From Ptiloglossa arizonensis (taxonomy: Eukaryota > Arthropoda > Insecta > Hymenoptera > Colletidae), in NCBI RefSeq assembly GCF_051014685.1, contig NW_027478862.1, positions 363,516 to 427,515 on the forward strand: 64,000 nucleotides of DNA, given 5' to 3'. A program made the position numbers and the translations under genes. Numbering within the stretch: position 1 is the first letter of the stretch; every line of letters starts with the position of its first letter. Positions 46,026 through 60,025 of the stretch are shown here, one piece after another. The notes below the pieces were generated by a model. It saw nothing but the letters and a program-made list of their open reading frames with translations, did not search any database and had not been told where the DNA came from.

Positions 46026-49000
46026 GCGAACGGATTGACCAATCCGCAAAATTTCTGTTGCATCTGAAAGTAGAAACTCGCCTGGTTACAACGGTATGTG
46101 TAGTTTTCCCCTAGACCGTTCCAGTTGTTCGTTTCGAGAAACAGAACTGCGAAAATTTTGAGTTTCTCAAGCGTTTCTTACCTCCAAACTGCCATATCTC
46201 GCGAACGGATTGACCAATCCGCAAAATTTCTGTTGCATTTGAAAGTAGATACTCGCCCGATTACAACGGTATGCGCACTTTTCCCCTAGGCGGTTCTAGT
46301 TATTCGTTTCGAGCATCAGAACTGCGAAAATTTTGAGTTTCTCAAGCGCTTCTTACCTCCAAACTGCCATATCTCGCGAACGGATTGACCACTCCGCAAA
46401 ATTTCTGTTGCATCTGCAAGTAGAAACTCGCCCGACTACAACGGTATGCGCCCTTTTCCCCTAGGCGGTTCTAGTTATTCGTTTCGAGCATCAGAACTGC
46501 GAAAATTTTGAGTTTCTCAAGCGTTTCTTACCTCCAAACTGCCATATCTCGCGAACGGATTGACCAATCCTTAAAATTTCTGTTGCATCTGCAAGTAGAA
46601 ACTCGCCCGACTACAACGGTATGCGCCCTTTTCCCCTAGGCGGTTCTAGTTATTCGTTTCGAGCATCAGAACTGCGAAAATTTTGAGTTTCTCAAGCGTT
46701 TCTTACCTCCAAACTGCCATATCTCGCGAACGGATTGACCAATCCGCAAAATTTCTGTTGCATCTGAAAGTAGAAACTCGCCCGATTACAACGGTAGGTG
46801 TAGTTTTCCCCTAGGCCGTTCTAGTCATTCGTTTCGAGCATCAGAACTGCGAAAATTTTGAGTTTCTCAAGCGTTTCTTACTTCCAAACTGCCACATCTC
46901 GCGAACGGATCGACCAATCCGCAAAATTTCTGTTGCATTTGAAAGTCGAAACTCGCCCGATTACAACGGTATGCGCACTTCTCCCCTAGGCCGTTCTAGT
47001 TATTCGTTTCGAGCATCAGAACTGCGAAAATTTTGAGTTTCTCAAGCGTTTCTTACCTCCAAACTGCCATATCTCGCGAACGGATTGACCAATCCTTAAA
47101 ATTTCTGTTGCATCTGCAAGTAGAAACTCGCCCGATTACAACGGTATGCGTACTTCTCCCCTAGGCCGTTCTAGTTATTCGTTTCGAGCATCAGAACTGC
47201 GAAAATTTTGAGTTTCTCAAGCGTTTCTTACATCCAAACGGCCATATCTCGCGAACGGATTGACCAATCCGCATAATTTCTGTTGCATCTGAAAGTAGAA
47301 ACTCGCCCGATTACAACGGTATGCGTACTTCTCCCCTAGGCCGTTCTAGTCATTCGTTTGGAGCATCAGAACTGCAAAAATTTTGAGTTTCTCAAGCGTT
47401 TCTTACTTCCAAACTGCCATATCTCGCGAACGGATCGACCAATCCGCAAAATTTCTGTTGCATTTGAAAGTCGAAACTCGCCCGATTACAACGGTATGCG
47501 CACTTCTCCCCTAGGCCGTTCTAGTTATTCGTTTCGAGCATCAGAACTGCGAAAATTTTGAGTTTCTCAAGCGTTTCTTACCTCCAAACTGCCATATCTC
47601 GCGAACGGATTGACCAATCCGCAAAATTTCTGTTGCATTTGAAAGTCGAAACTCGCCCGATTACAACGGTATGCGCACTTCTCCCCTAGGCCGTTCTAGT
47701 TATTCGTTTCGAGCATCAGAACTGCGAAAATTTTGAGTTTCTCAAGCGTTTCTTACCTCCAAACTGCCATATCTCGCGAACGCATTGACCAATCCTTAAA
47801 ATTTCTGTTGCATCTGCAAGTAGAAACTCGCCCGATTACAACGGTATGCGTACTTCTCCCCTAGGCCGTTCTAGTTATTCGTTTCGAGCATCAGAACTGC
47901 GAAAATTTTGAGTTTCTCAAGCGTTTCTTACATCCAAACGGCCATATCTCGCGAACGGATTGACCAATCCGCATAATTTCTGTTGCATCTGAAAGTAGAA
48001 ACTCGCCCGATTACAACGGTATGCGTACTTCTCCCCTAGGCCGTTCTAGTCATTCGTTTGGAGCATCAGAACTGCAAAAATATTGAGTTTCTCAAGCGTT
48101 TCTTACTTCCAAACTGCCATATCTCGCGAACGGATCGACCAATCCGCAAAATTTCTGTTGCATCTGAAAGTAGAAACTCGCCCGATTACAACGGTATGTG
48201 TAGTTTTCCCCTAGGCCGTTCCAGTTATTCATTTCGAGCATCAGAACTGCGAAAATTTTGAGTTTCTCAAGCGTTTCTTACATCCAAACGGCCATATCTC
48301 GCGAACGGATTGACCAATCCGCATAATTTCTGTTGCATCTGAAAGTAGAAACTCGCCCGATTACAACGGTATGCGTACTTCTCCCCTAGGCCGTTCTAGT
48401 TATACGTTTCGAGCATCAGAACTGCGAAAATTTTGAGTTTCTCAAGCGTTTCTTACGTCCAAACTGCCATATCTCGCGAACGGATTGACCAATCCGCAAA
48501 ATTTCTGTTGCATCTGAAAGTAGAAACTCGCCCGATTACAACGGTATGCGCTCTTTTCCCCTAGGCCGTTCTAGTCATTCGTTTCGAGCATCAGAACTGC
48601 GAAAATTTTGAGTTTCTCAAGCGTTTCTTACCTCCAAACTGCCATATCTCGCGAACGGATTGACCAATCCGCAAAATTTCTGTTGCATCTGAAAGTAGAA
48701 ACTCGCCCGATTACATAGGTATGCGCACTTTTCCCCTGGGCCGTTCTAGTTATTCGTTTCGAGCATCAGAACTGCGAAAATTTTGAGTTTCTAAAGCGTT
48801 TCTTATCTCCAAACTGCCATATCTCGCGAACGGATTGATCAATCCGCAAAATTTTTGTTGCATCTGAAAGTAGAAACACGCCCGATTACAACGGTATGCG
48901 CTCTTTTCCCCTAGGCAGTTCTAGTTAATCGTTTCGAGCATCAGAACTGCGAAAATTTTGAGTTTCTCAAGCGTTTCTTACATCCAAACGGCCATATCTC

Positions 49001-49700
49001 GCGAACGGATTGACCAATCCGCATGATTTCTGTTGCATCTGAAAGTAGAAACTCGCCCGATTACAACGGTATGCGTACTTCTCCCCTAGGCCGTTCTAGT
49101 CATTCGATTCGAGCATCAGAACTGCGAAAATTTTGAGTTTCTCAAGCGTTTCTTATCTCCAAACTGCCATATCTCGCGAACGGATTGATCAATCCTCAAA
49201 ATTTCTGTTGCATCTGAAAGTAGAAACTCGCACGATTACAACGGTATGCGCACTTTTCCCCTAGGCGGTTCTAGTTATTCGTTTCGAGCATCAGAACTGC
49301 GAAAATTTTGAGTTTCTCAAGCGTTTCTTACCTCCAAACTGCCATATCTCGCGAACGGATTGACCAATCCGCAAAATTTCTGTTGCATCTGAAAGTAGAA
49401 ACTCGCCCGACTACAACGGTAGGTGTAGTTCTCCGCTAGGCCGTTCTAGTTATTAGTTTCGAGCATCAGAACTGCGAAAATTTTGAGTTTCTCAAGCGTT
49501 TCTTACTTCCAAACTGCCACATCTCGCGAACGGATCGACCAATCCGCAAAATTTCTGTTGCATCTGAAAGTAGAAACTCGCCCGATTACATCGGTATGCG
49601 TACTTTTCCCCTAGGCCGTTCTAGTTATTCGTTTCGAGCATCAGAACTGCGAAAATTTTGAGTTTCTCAAGCGTTTCTTACCTCCAAACTGCCACATCTC
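46026..49700 (+). repeat. Right-hand HOR family, unit 1 (21 monomers)
   Basis: The unit is defined by the landmark monomer carrying CGCCTGGTTAC, CTAGACCGTTCC, GTTGTTCG and GAGAAACAG (46026). Next come GTAGATACTC (46201), CCACTCCGC with CTGCAAG (46376), AATCCTTAAAA (46551), then two passes through a GCATTTGAAAGTCG / AATCCTTAAAA / GCATAATTT-GTTTGGAGC series (GTTTGGAGC at 47356 and 48056), then TATACG (48301), ACATAGG with CCTGGGCC (48651), ACACGCCCG with GGCAGTTC (48826), GCATGATTT (49001), AATCCTCAAAA (49176) and CGACTACAACGGTAGG (49351). Confidence 0.85.
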
Positions 49701-52700
49701 GCGAACGGATTGACCAATCCGCAAAATTTCTGTTGCATCTGAAAGTAGAAACTCGCCTGGTTACAACGGTATGTGTAGTTTTCCCCTAGACCGTTCCAGT
49801 TGTTCGTTTCGAGAAACAGAACTGCGAAAATTTTGAGTTTCTCAAGCGTTTCTTACCTCCAAACTGCCATATCTCGCGAACGGATTGACCAATCCGCAAA
49901 ATTTCTGTTGCATTTGAAAGTAGATACTCGCCCGATTACAACGGTATGCGCACTTTTCCCCTAGGCGGTTCTAGTTATTCGTTTCGAGCATCAGAACTGC
50001 GAAAATTTTGAGTTTCTCAAGCGTTTCTTACCTCCAAACTGCCATATCTCGCGAACGGATTGACCACTCCGCAAAATTTCTGTTGCATCTGCAAGTAGAA
50101 ACTCGCCCGACTACAACGGTATGCGCCCTTTTCCCCTAGGCGGTTCTAGTTATTCGTTTCGAGCATCAGAACTGCGAAAATTTTGAGTTTCTCAAGCGTT
50201 TCTTACCTCCAAACTGCCATATCTCGCGAACGGATTGACCAATCCTTAAAATTTCTGTTGCATCTGCAAGTAGAAACTCGCCCGACTACAACGGTATGCG
50301 CCCTTTTCCCCTAGGCGGTTCTAGTTATTCGTTTCGAGCATCAGAACTGCGAAAATTTTGAGTTTCTCAAGCGTTTCTTACCTCCAAACTGCCATATCTC
50401 GCGAACGGATTGACCAATCCTTAAAATTTCTGTTGCATCTGCAAGTAGAAACTCGCCCGACTACAACGGTATGCGCCCTTTTCCCCTAGGCGGTTCTAGT
50501 TATTCGTTTCGAGCATCAGAACTGCGAAAATTTTGAGTTTCTCAAGCGTTTCTTACCTCCAAACTGCCATATCTCGCGAACGGATTGACCAATCCGCAAA
50601 ATTTCTGTTGCATCTGAAAGTAGAAACTCGCCCGATTCCAACGGTAGGTGTAGTTTTCCCCTAGGCCGTTCTAGTCATTCGTTTCGAGCATCAGAACTGC
50701 GAAAATTTTGAGTTTCTCAAGCGTTTCTTACTTCCAAACTGCCACATCTCGCGAACGGATCGACCAATCCGCAAAATTTCTGTTGCATTTGAAAGTCGAA
50801 ACTCGCCCGATTACAACGGTATGCGCACTTCTCCCCTAGGCCGTTCTAGTTATTCGTTTCGAGCATCAGAACTGCGAAAATTTTGAGTTTCTCAAGCGTT
50901 TCTTACCTCCAAACTGCCATATCTCGCGAACGGATTGACCAATCCTTAAAATTTCTGTTGCGTCTGCAAGTAGAAACTCGCCCGATTACAACGGTATGCG
51001 TACTTCTCCCCTAGGCCGTTCTAGTTATTCGTTTCGAGCATCAGAACTGCGAAAATTTTGAGTTTCTCAAGCGTTTCTTACATCCAAACGGCCATATCTC
51101 GCGAACGGATTGACCAATCCGCATAATTTCTGTTGCATCTGAAAGTAGAAACTCGCCCGATTACATTGGTATGCGTACTTCTCCCCTAGGCCGTTCTAGT
51201 CATTCGTTTGGAGCATCAGAACTGCAAAAATTTTGAGTTTCTCAAGCGTTTCTTACTTCCAAACTGCCATATCTCGCGAACGGATCGACCAATCCGCAAA
51301 ATTTCTGTTGCATCTGAAAGTAGAAACTCGCCCGATTACAACGGTATGTGTAGTTTTCCCCTAGGCCGTTCCAGTTATTCATTTCGAGCATCAGAACTGC
51401 GAAAATTTTGAGTTTCTCAAGCGTTTCTTACCTCCAAAGTGCCATATCTCGCGAACGGATTGATCAATCCGCAAAATTTCTGTTGCTTCTGAAAGTAGAA
51501 ACTCGCCCGATTACAACGGTATGCGCACTTTTCCCCTAGGCCGTTCTAGTTATTCGTTTCAAGCATCAGAACTGCGCAAATTTTGAGTTTCTCAAGCGTT
51601 TCTTACCTCCAAACTGCCATATCTCGCGAACGGATTGACCAATCCGCAAAATTTCTGTTGCATCTGAAAGTAGAAACTCGCCCGACTACAACGGTAGGTG
51701 TAGTTCTCCCCTAGGCCGTTCTAGTCATTCGTTTCGAGCATCAGAACTGCGAAAATTTTGAGTTTCTCAAGCGTTTCTTACCTCCAAACTGCCATATCTC
51801 GCGAACGGATTGACCAATCCGCAAAATTTCTGTTGCATCTGAAAGTAGAAACTCGCCCGATTACATAGGTATGCGCACTTTTCCCCTGGGCCGTTCTAGT
51901 TATTCGTTTCGAGCATCAGAACTGCGAAAATTTTGAGTTTCTAAAGCGTTTCTTATCTCCAAACTGCCATATCTCGCGAACGGATTGATCAATCCGCAAA
52001 ATTTTTGTTGCATCTGAAAGTAGAAACACGCCCGATTACAACGGTATGCGCTCTTTTCCCCTAGGCAGTTCTAGTTATTCGTTTCGAGCATCAGAACTGC
52101 GAAAATTTTGAGTTTCTCAAGCGTTTCTTACATCCAAACGGCCATATCTCGCGAACGGATTGACCAATCCGCATGATTTCTGTTGCATCTGAAAGTAGAA
52201 ACTCGCCCGATTACAACGGTATGCGTACTTCTCCCCTAGGCCGTTCTAGTCATTCGATTCGAGCATCAGAACTGCGAAAATTTTGAGTTTCTCAAGCGTT
52301 TCTTATCTCCAAACTGCCATATCTCGCGAACGGATTGATCAATCCTCAAAATTTCTGTTGCATCTGAAAGTAGAAACTCGCCCGATTACAACGGTATGCG
52401 CACTTTTCCCCTAGGCGGTTCTAGTTATTCGTTTCGAGCATCAGAACTGCGAAAATTTTGAGTTTCTCAAGCGTTTCTTACCTCCAAACTGCCATATCTC
52501 GCGAACGGATTGACCAATCCGCAAAATTTCCGTTGCATCTGAAAGTAGAAACTCGCCCGACTACAACGGTAGGTGTAGTTCTCCCCTAGGCCGTTCTAGT
52601 TATTAGTTTCGAGCATCAGAACTGCGAAAATTTTGAGTTTCTCAAGCGTTTCTTACCTCCAAAGTGCCATATCTCGCGAACGGATTGATCAATCCGCAAA

Positions 52701-52850
52701 ATTTCTGTTGCTTCTGAAAGTAGAAACTCGCCCGATTACATCGGTATGCGTACTTTTCCCCTAGGCCGTTCTAGTTATTCGTTTCGAGCATCAGAACTGC
52801 GAAAATTTTGAGTTTCTCAAGCGTTTCTTACCTCCAAACTGCCACATCTC
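49701..52850 (+). repeat. Right-hand HOR family, unit 2 (18 monomers)
   Basis: Same landmark order as unit 1, with two AATCCTTAAAA monomers instead of one after CCACTCCGC (50226 and 50401), a GATTCCAACGG monomer (50576) and a single GTTTGGAGC monomer (51206). The TATACG monomer is missing; the GCGCAAATTTTG monomer near 51451-51600 lies in its place. The final monomer (52676) carries GATCAATCC/TTGCTTCTG in front of ACATCGG where units 1 and 4 have CGGATCGACC, a visible within-monomer recombinant. Confidence 0.83.
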
Positions 52851-55800
52851 GCGAACGGATTGACCAATCCGCAAAATTTCTGTTGCATCTGAAAGTAGAA
52901 ACTCGCCTGGTTACAACGGTATGTGTAGTTTTCCCCTAGACCGTTCCAGTTGTTCGTTTCGAGAAACAGAACTGCGAAAATTTTGAGTTTCTCAAGCGTT
53001 TCTTACCTCCAAACTGCCATATCTCGCGAACGGATTGACCAATCCGCAAAATTTCTGTTGCATTTGAAAGTAGATACTCGCCCGATTACAACGGTATGCG
53101 CACTTTTCCCCTAGGCGGTTCTAGTTATTCGTTTCGAGCATCAGAATTGCGAAAATTTTGAGTTTCTCAAGCGTTTCTTACCTCCAAACTGCCATATCTC
53201 GCGAACGGATTGACCACTCCGCAAAATTTCTGTTGCATCTGCAAGTAGAAACTCGCCCGACTACAACGGTATGCGCCCTTTTCCCCTAGGCGGTTCTAGT
53301 TATTCGTTTCGAGCATCAGAACTGCGAAAATTTTGAGTTTCTCAAGCGTTTCTTACCTCCAAACTGCCATATCTCGCGAACGGATTGACCAATCCTTAAA
53401 ATTTCTGTTGCATCTGCAAGTAGAAACTCGCCCGACTACAACGGTATGCGCCCTTTTCCCCTAGGCGGTTCTAGTTATTCGTTTCGAGCATCAGAACTGC
53501 GAAAATTTTGAGTTTCTCAAGCGTTTCTTACCTCCAAACTGCCATATCTCGCGAACGGATTGACCAATCCTTAAAATTTCTGTTGCATCTGCAAGTAGAA
53601 ACTCGCCCGACTACAACGGTATGCGCCCTTTTCCCCTAGGCGGTTCTAGTTATTCGTTTCGAGCATCAGAACTGCGAAAATTTTGAGTTTCTCAAGCGTT
53701 TCTTACCTCCAAACTGCCATATCTCGCGAACGGATTGACCAATCCGCAAAATTTCTGTTGCATCTGAAAGTAGAAACTCGCCCGATTCCAACGGTAGGTG
53801 TAGTTTTCCCCTAGGCCGTTCTAGTCATTCGTTTCGAGCATCAGAACTGCGAAAATTTTGAGTTTCTCAAGCGTTTCTTACTTCCAAACTGCCACATCTC
53901 GCGAACGGATCGACCAATCCGCAAAATTTCTGTTGCATTTGAAAGTCGAAACTCGCCCGATTACAACGGTATGCGCACTTCTCCCCTAGGCCGTTCTAGT
54001 TATTCGTTTCGAGCATCAGAACTGCGAAAATTTTGAGTTTCTCAAGCGTTTCTTACCTCCAAACTGCCATATCTCGCGAACGGATTGACCAATCCTTAAA
54101 ATTTCTGTTGCATCTGCAAGTAGAAACTCGCCCGATTACAACGGTATGCGTACTTCTCCCCTAGGCCGTTCTAGTTATTCGTTTCGAGCATCAGAACTGC
54201 GAAAATTTTGAGTTTCTCAAGCGTTTCTTACCTCCAAACTGCCATATCTCGCGAACGGATTGATCAATCCGCAAAATTTCTGTTGCTTCTGAAAGTAGAA
54301 ACTCGCCCGATTACAACGGTATGCGCACTTTTCCCCTAGGCCGTTCTAGTTATTCGTTTCAAGCATCAGAACTGCGCAAATTTTGAGTTTCTCAAGCGTT
54401 TCTTACCTCCAAACTGCCATATCTCGCGAACGGATTGACCAATCCGCAAAATTTCTGTTGCATCTGAAAGTAGAAACTCGCCCGACTACAACGGTATGTG
54501 TAGTTTTCCCCTAGGCCGTTCCAGTTATTCATTTCGAGCATCAGAACTGCGAAAATTTTGAGTTTCTCAAGCGTTTCTTACATCCAAACGGCCATATCTC
54601 GCGAACGGATTGACCAATCCGCATAATTTCTGTTGCATCTGAAAGTAGAAACTCGCCCGATTACAACGGTATGCGTACTTCTCCCCTAGGCCGTTCTAGT
54701 TATACGTTTCGAGCATCAGAACTGCGAAAATTTTGAGTTTCTCAAGCGTTTCTTACGTCCAAACTGCCAGATCTCGCGAACGGATCGACCAATCCGCAAA
54801 ATTTCTGTTGCATTTGAAAGTCGAAACTCGCCCGATTACAACGGTATGCGCACTTCTCCCCTAGGCCGTTCTAGTTATTCGTTTCGAGCATCAGAACTGC
54901 GAAAATTTTGAGTTTCTCAAGCGTTTCTTACCTCCAAACTGCCATATCTCGCGAACGGATTGACCAATCCTTAAAATTTCTGTTGCATCTGCAAGTAGAA
55001 ACTCGCCCGATTACAACGGTATGCGTACTTCTCCCCTAGGCCGTTCTAGTTATTCGTTTCGAGCATCAGAACTGCGAAAATTTTGAGTTTCTCAAGCGTT
55101 TCTTACATCCAAACGGCCATATCTCGCGAACGGATTGACCAATCCGCATAATTTCTGTTGCATCTGAAAGTAGAAACTCGCCCGATTACAACGGTATGCG
55201 TACTTCTCCCCTAGGCCGTTCTAGTCATTCGTTTGGAGCATCAGAACTGCAAAAATTTTGAGTTTCTCAAGCGTTTCTTACTTCCAAACTGCCATATCTC
55301 GCGAACGGATCGACCAATCCGCAAAATTTCTGTTGCATCTGAAAGTAGAGACTCGCCCGATTACAACGGTATGTGTAGTTTTCCCCTAGGCCGTTCCAGT
55401 TATTCATTTCGAGCATCAGAACTGCGAAAATTTTGAGTTTCTCAAGCGTTTCTTACCTCCAAAGTGCCATATCTCGCGAACGGATTGATCAATCCGCAAA
55501 ATTTCTGTTGCTTCTGAAAGTAGAAACTCGCCCGATTACAACGGTATGCGCACTTTTCCCCTAGGCCGTTCTAGTTATTCGTTTCAAGCATCAGAACTGC
55601 GCAAATTTTGAGTTTCTCAAGCGTTTCTTACCTCCAAACTGCCATATCTCGCGAACGGATTGACCAATCCGCAAAATTTCTGTTGCATCTGAAAGTAGAA
55701 ACTCGCCCGACTGCAACGGTATGTGTAGTTTTCCCCTAGGCCGTTCTAGTTATACGTTTCGAGCATCAGAACTGCGAAAATTTTGAGTTTCTCAAGCGTT

Positions 55801-57050
55801 TCTTACGTCCAAACTGCCATATCTCGCGAACGGATTGACCAATCCGCAAAATTTCTGTTGCATCTGAAAGTAGAAACTCGCCCGATTACAACGGTATGCG
55901 CTCTTTTCCCCTAGGCCGTTCTAGTCATTCGTTTCGAGCATCAGAACTGCGAAAATTTTGAGTTTCTCAAGCGTTTCTTACCTCCAAACTGCCATATCTC
56001 GCGAACGGATTGACCAATCCGCAAAATTTCTGTTGCATCTGAAAGTAGAAACTCGCCCGATTACATAGGTATGCGCACTTTTCCCCTGGGCCGTTCTAGT
56101 TATTCGTTTCGAGCATCAGAACTGCGAAAATTTTGAGTTTCTAAAGCGTTTCTTATCTCCAAACTGCCATATCTCGCGAACGGATTGATCAATCCGCAAA
56201 ATTTTTGTTGCATCTGAAAGTAGAAACACGCCCGATTACAACGGTATGCGCTCTTTTCCCCTAGGCAGTTCTAGTTAATCGTTTCGAGCATCAGAACTGC
56301 GAAAATTTTGAGTTTCTCAAGCGTTTCTTACATCCAAACGGCCATATCTCGCGAACGGATTGACCAATCCGCATGATTTCTGTTGCATCTGAAAGTAGAA
56401 ACTCGCCCGATTACAACGGTATGCGTACTTCTCCCCTAGGCCGTTCTAGTCATTCGATTCGAGCATCAGAACTGCGAAAATTTTGAGTTTCTCAAGCGTT
56501 TCTTATCTCCAAACTGCCATATCTCGCGAACGGATTGATCAATCCTCAAAATTTCTGTTGCATCTGAAAGTAGAAACTCGCCCGATTACAACGGTATGCG
56601 CACTTTTCCCCTAGGCGGTTCTAGTTATTCGTTTCGAGCATCAGAACTGCGAAAATTTTGAGTTTCTCAAGCGTTTCTTACCTCCAAACTGCCATATCTC
56701 GCGAACGGATTGACCAATCCGCAAAATTTCTGTTGCATCTGAAAGTAGAAACTCGCCCGACTACAACGGTAGGTGTAGTTCTCCGCTAGGCCGTTCTAGT
56801 TATTAGTTTCGAGCATCAGAACTGCGAAAATTTTGAGTTTCTCAAGCGTTTCTTACTTCCAAACTGCCACATCTCGCGAACGGATCGACCAATCCGCAAA
56901 ATTTCTGTTGCATCTGAAAGTAGAAACTCGCCCGATTACATCGGTATGCGTACTTTTCCCCTAGGCCGTTCTAGTTATTCGTTTCGAGCATCAGAACTGC
57001 GAAAATTTTGAGTTTCTCAAGCGTTTCTTACCTCCAAACTGCCACATCTC
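52851..57050 (+). repeat. Right-hand HOR family, unit 3 (24 monomers)
   Basis: Begins with the CGCCTGGTTAC landmark (52851), has two AATCCTTAAAA monomers (53376, 53551), and then an internal expansion. The GATCAATCC/TTGCTTCTG-type monomer appears at 54251 and 55476, the TATACG monomer at 54601 and 55651, and the GCATTTGAAAGTCG/AATCCTTAAAA pair at 53901 and 54776. This explains the greater length. GAGACTC near 55349 is shared only with unit 5 (near 61474). Confidence 0.82.
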
Positions 57051-60025
57051 GCGAACGGATTGACCAATCCGCAAAATTTCTGTTGCATCTGAAAGTAGAA
57101 ACTCGCCTGGTTACAACGGTATGTGTAGTTTTCCCCTAGACCGTTCCAGTTGTTCGTTTCGAGAAACAGAACTGCGAAAATTTTGAGTTTCTCAAGCGTT
57201 TCTTACCTCCAAACTGCCATATCTCGCGAACGGATTGACCAATCCGCAAAATTTCTGTTGCATTTGAAAGTAGATACTCGCCCGATTACAACGGTATGCG
57301 CACTTTTCCCCTAGGCGGTTCTAGTTATTCGTTTCGAGCATCAGAACTGCGAAAATTTTGAGTTTCTCAAGCGTTTCTTACCTCCAAACTGCCATATCTC
57401 GCGAACGGATTGACCACTCCGCAAAATTTCTGTTGCATCTGCAAGTAGAAACTCGCCCGACTACAACGGTATGCGCCCTTTTCCCCTAGGCGGTTCTAGT
57501 TATTCGTTTCGAGCATCAGAACTGCGAAAATTTTGAGTTTCTCAAGCGTTTCTTACCTCCAAACTGCCATATCTCGCGAACGGATTGACCAATCCTTAAA
57601 ATTTCTGTTGCATCTGCAAGTAGAAACTCGCCCGACTACAACGGTATGCGCCCTTTTCCCCTAGGCGGTTCTAGTTATTCGTTTCGAGCATCAGAACTGC
57701 GAAAATTTTGAGTTTCTCAAGCGTTTCTTACCTCCAAACTGCCATATCTCGCGAACGGATTGACCAATCCGCAAAATTTCTGTTGCATCTGAAAGTAGAA
57801 ACTCGCCCGATTCCAACGGTAGGTGTAGTTTTCCCCTAGGCCGTTCTAGTCATTCGTTTCGAGCATCAGAACTGCGAAAATTTTGAGTTTCTCAAGCGTT
57901 TCTTACTTCCAAACTGCCACATCTCGCGAACGGATCGACCAATCCCCAAAATTTCTGTTGCATTTGAAAGTCGAAACTCGCCCGATTACAACGGTATGCG
58001 CACTTCTCCCCTAGGCCGTTCTAGTTATTCGTTTCGAGCATCAGAACTGCGAAAATTTTGAGTTTCTCAAGCGTTTCTTACCTCCAAACTGCCATATCTC
58101 GCGAACGGATTGACCAATCCTTAAAATTTCTGTTGCATCTGCAAGTAGAAACTCGCCCGATTACAACGGTGTGCGTACTTCTCCCCTAGGCCGTTCTAGT
58201 TATTCGTTTCGAGCATCAGAACTGCGAAAATTTTGAGTTTCTCAAGCGTTTCTTACATCCAAACGGCCATATCTCGCGAACGGATTGACCAATCCGCATA
58301 ATTTCTGTTGCATCTGAAAGTAGAAACTCGCCCGATTACAACGGTATGCGTACTTCTCCCCTAGGCCGTTCTAGTCATTCGTTTGGAGCATCAGAACTGC
58401 AAAAATTTTGAGTTTCTCAAGCGTTTCTTACTTCCAAACTGCCATATCTCGCGAACGGATCGACCAATCCGCAAAATTTCTGTTGCATCTGAAAGTAGAA
58501 ACTCGCCCGATTACAACGGTATGTGTAGTTTTCCCCTAGGCCGTTCCAGTTATTCATTTCGAGCATCAGAACTGCGAAAATTTTGAGTTTCTCAAGCGTT
58601 TCTTACCTCCAAAGTGCCATATCTCGCGAACGGATTGATCAATCCGCAAAATTTCTGTTGCTTCTGAAAGTAGAAACTCGCCCGATTACAACGGTATGCG
58701 CACTTTTCCCCTAGGCCGTTCTAGTTATTCGTTTCAAGCATCAGAACTGCGCAAATTTTGAGTTTCTCAAGCGTTTCTTACCTCCAAACTGCCATATCTC
58801 GCGAACGGATTGACCAATCCGCAAAATTTCTGTTGCATCTGAAAGTAGAAACTCGCCCGACTACAACGGTAGGTGTAGTTCTCCCCTAGGCCGTTCTAGT
58901 CATTCGTTTCGAGCATCAGAACTGCGAAAATTTTGAGTTTCTCAAGCGTTTCTTACCTCCAAACTGCCATATCTCGCGAACGGATTGACCAATCCGCAAA
59001 ATTTCTGTTGCATCTGAAAGTAGAAACTCGCCCGATTACATAGGTATGCGCACTTTTCCCCTGGGCCGTTCTAGTTATTCGTTTCGAGCATCAGAACTGC
59101 GAAAATTTTGAGTTTCTAAAGCGTTTCTTATCTCCAAACTGCCATATCTCGCGAACGGATTGATCAATCCGCAAAATTTTTGTTGCATCTGAAAGTAGAA
59201 ACACGCCCGATTACAACGGTATGCGCTCTTTTCCCCTAGGCAGTTCTAGTTATTCGTTTCGAGCATCAGAACTGCGAAAATTTTGAGTTTCTCAAGCGTT
59301 TCTTACATCCAAACGGCCATATCTCGCGAACGGATTGACCAATCCGCATGATTTCTGTTGCATCTGAAAGTAGAAACTCGCCCGATTACAACGGTATGCG
59401 TACTTCTCCCCTAGGCCGTTCTAGTCATTCGATTCGAGCATCAGAACTGCGAAAATTTTGAGTTTCTCAAGCGTTTCTTATCTCCAAACTGCCATATCTC
59501 GCGAACGGATTGATCAATCCTCAAAATTTCTGTTGCATCTGAAAGTAGAAACTCGCCCGATTACAACGGTATGCGCACTTTTCCCCTAGGCGGTTCTAGT
59601 TATTCGTTTCGAGCATCAGAACTGCGAAAATTTTGAGTTTCTCAAGCGTTTCTTACCTCCAAACTGCCATATCTCGCGAACGGATTGACCAATCCGCAAA
59701 ATTTCTGTTGCATCTGAAAGTAGAAACTCGCCCGACTACAACGGTAGGTGTAGTTCTCCCCTAGGCCGTTCTAGTTATTAGTTTCGAGCATCAGAACTGC
59801 GAAAATTTTGAGTTTCTCAAGCGTTTCTTACTTCCAAACTGCCACATCTCGCGAACGGATCGACCAATCCGCAAAATTTCTGTTGCATCTGAAAGTAGAA
59901 ACTCGCCCGATTACATCGGTATGCGTACTTTTCCCCTAGGCCGTTCTAGTTATTCGTTTCGAGCATCAGAACTGCGAAAATTTTGAGTTTCTCAAGCGTT
60001 TCTTACCTCCAAACTGCCACATCTC
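57051..60025 (+). repeat. Right-hand HOR family, unit 4 (17 monomers)
   Basis: Landmark at 57051, one AATCCTTAAAA monomer after CCACTCCGC (57576), GATTCCAACGG (57751), a single GTTTGGAGC monomer (58381), GCGCAAATTTTG (about 58676-58760), ACATAGG (59036), GGCAGTTC (59239) and AATCCTCAAAA (near 59520). It is the shortest complete unit. AATCCCCAAAA near 57945 is private to it. Confidence 0.83.

Noticed and set aside
47358..47561. 67-codon open frames at 47358, 48058, 51208, 55233, 58383 and 61358
   Set aside because: They mark the GTTTGGAGC monomer of the right-hand HOR family, start at TTG and are pure repeat sequence. Their conservation equals that of the surrounding non-coding monomers.
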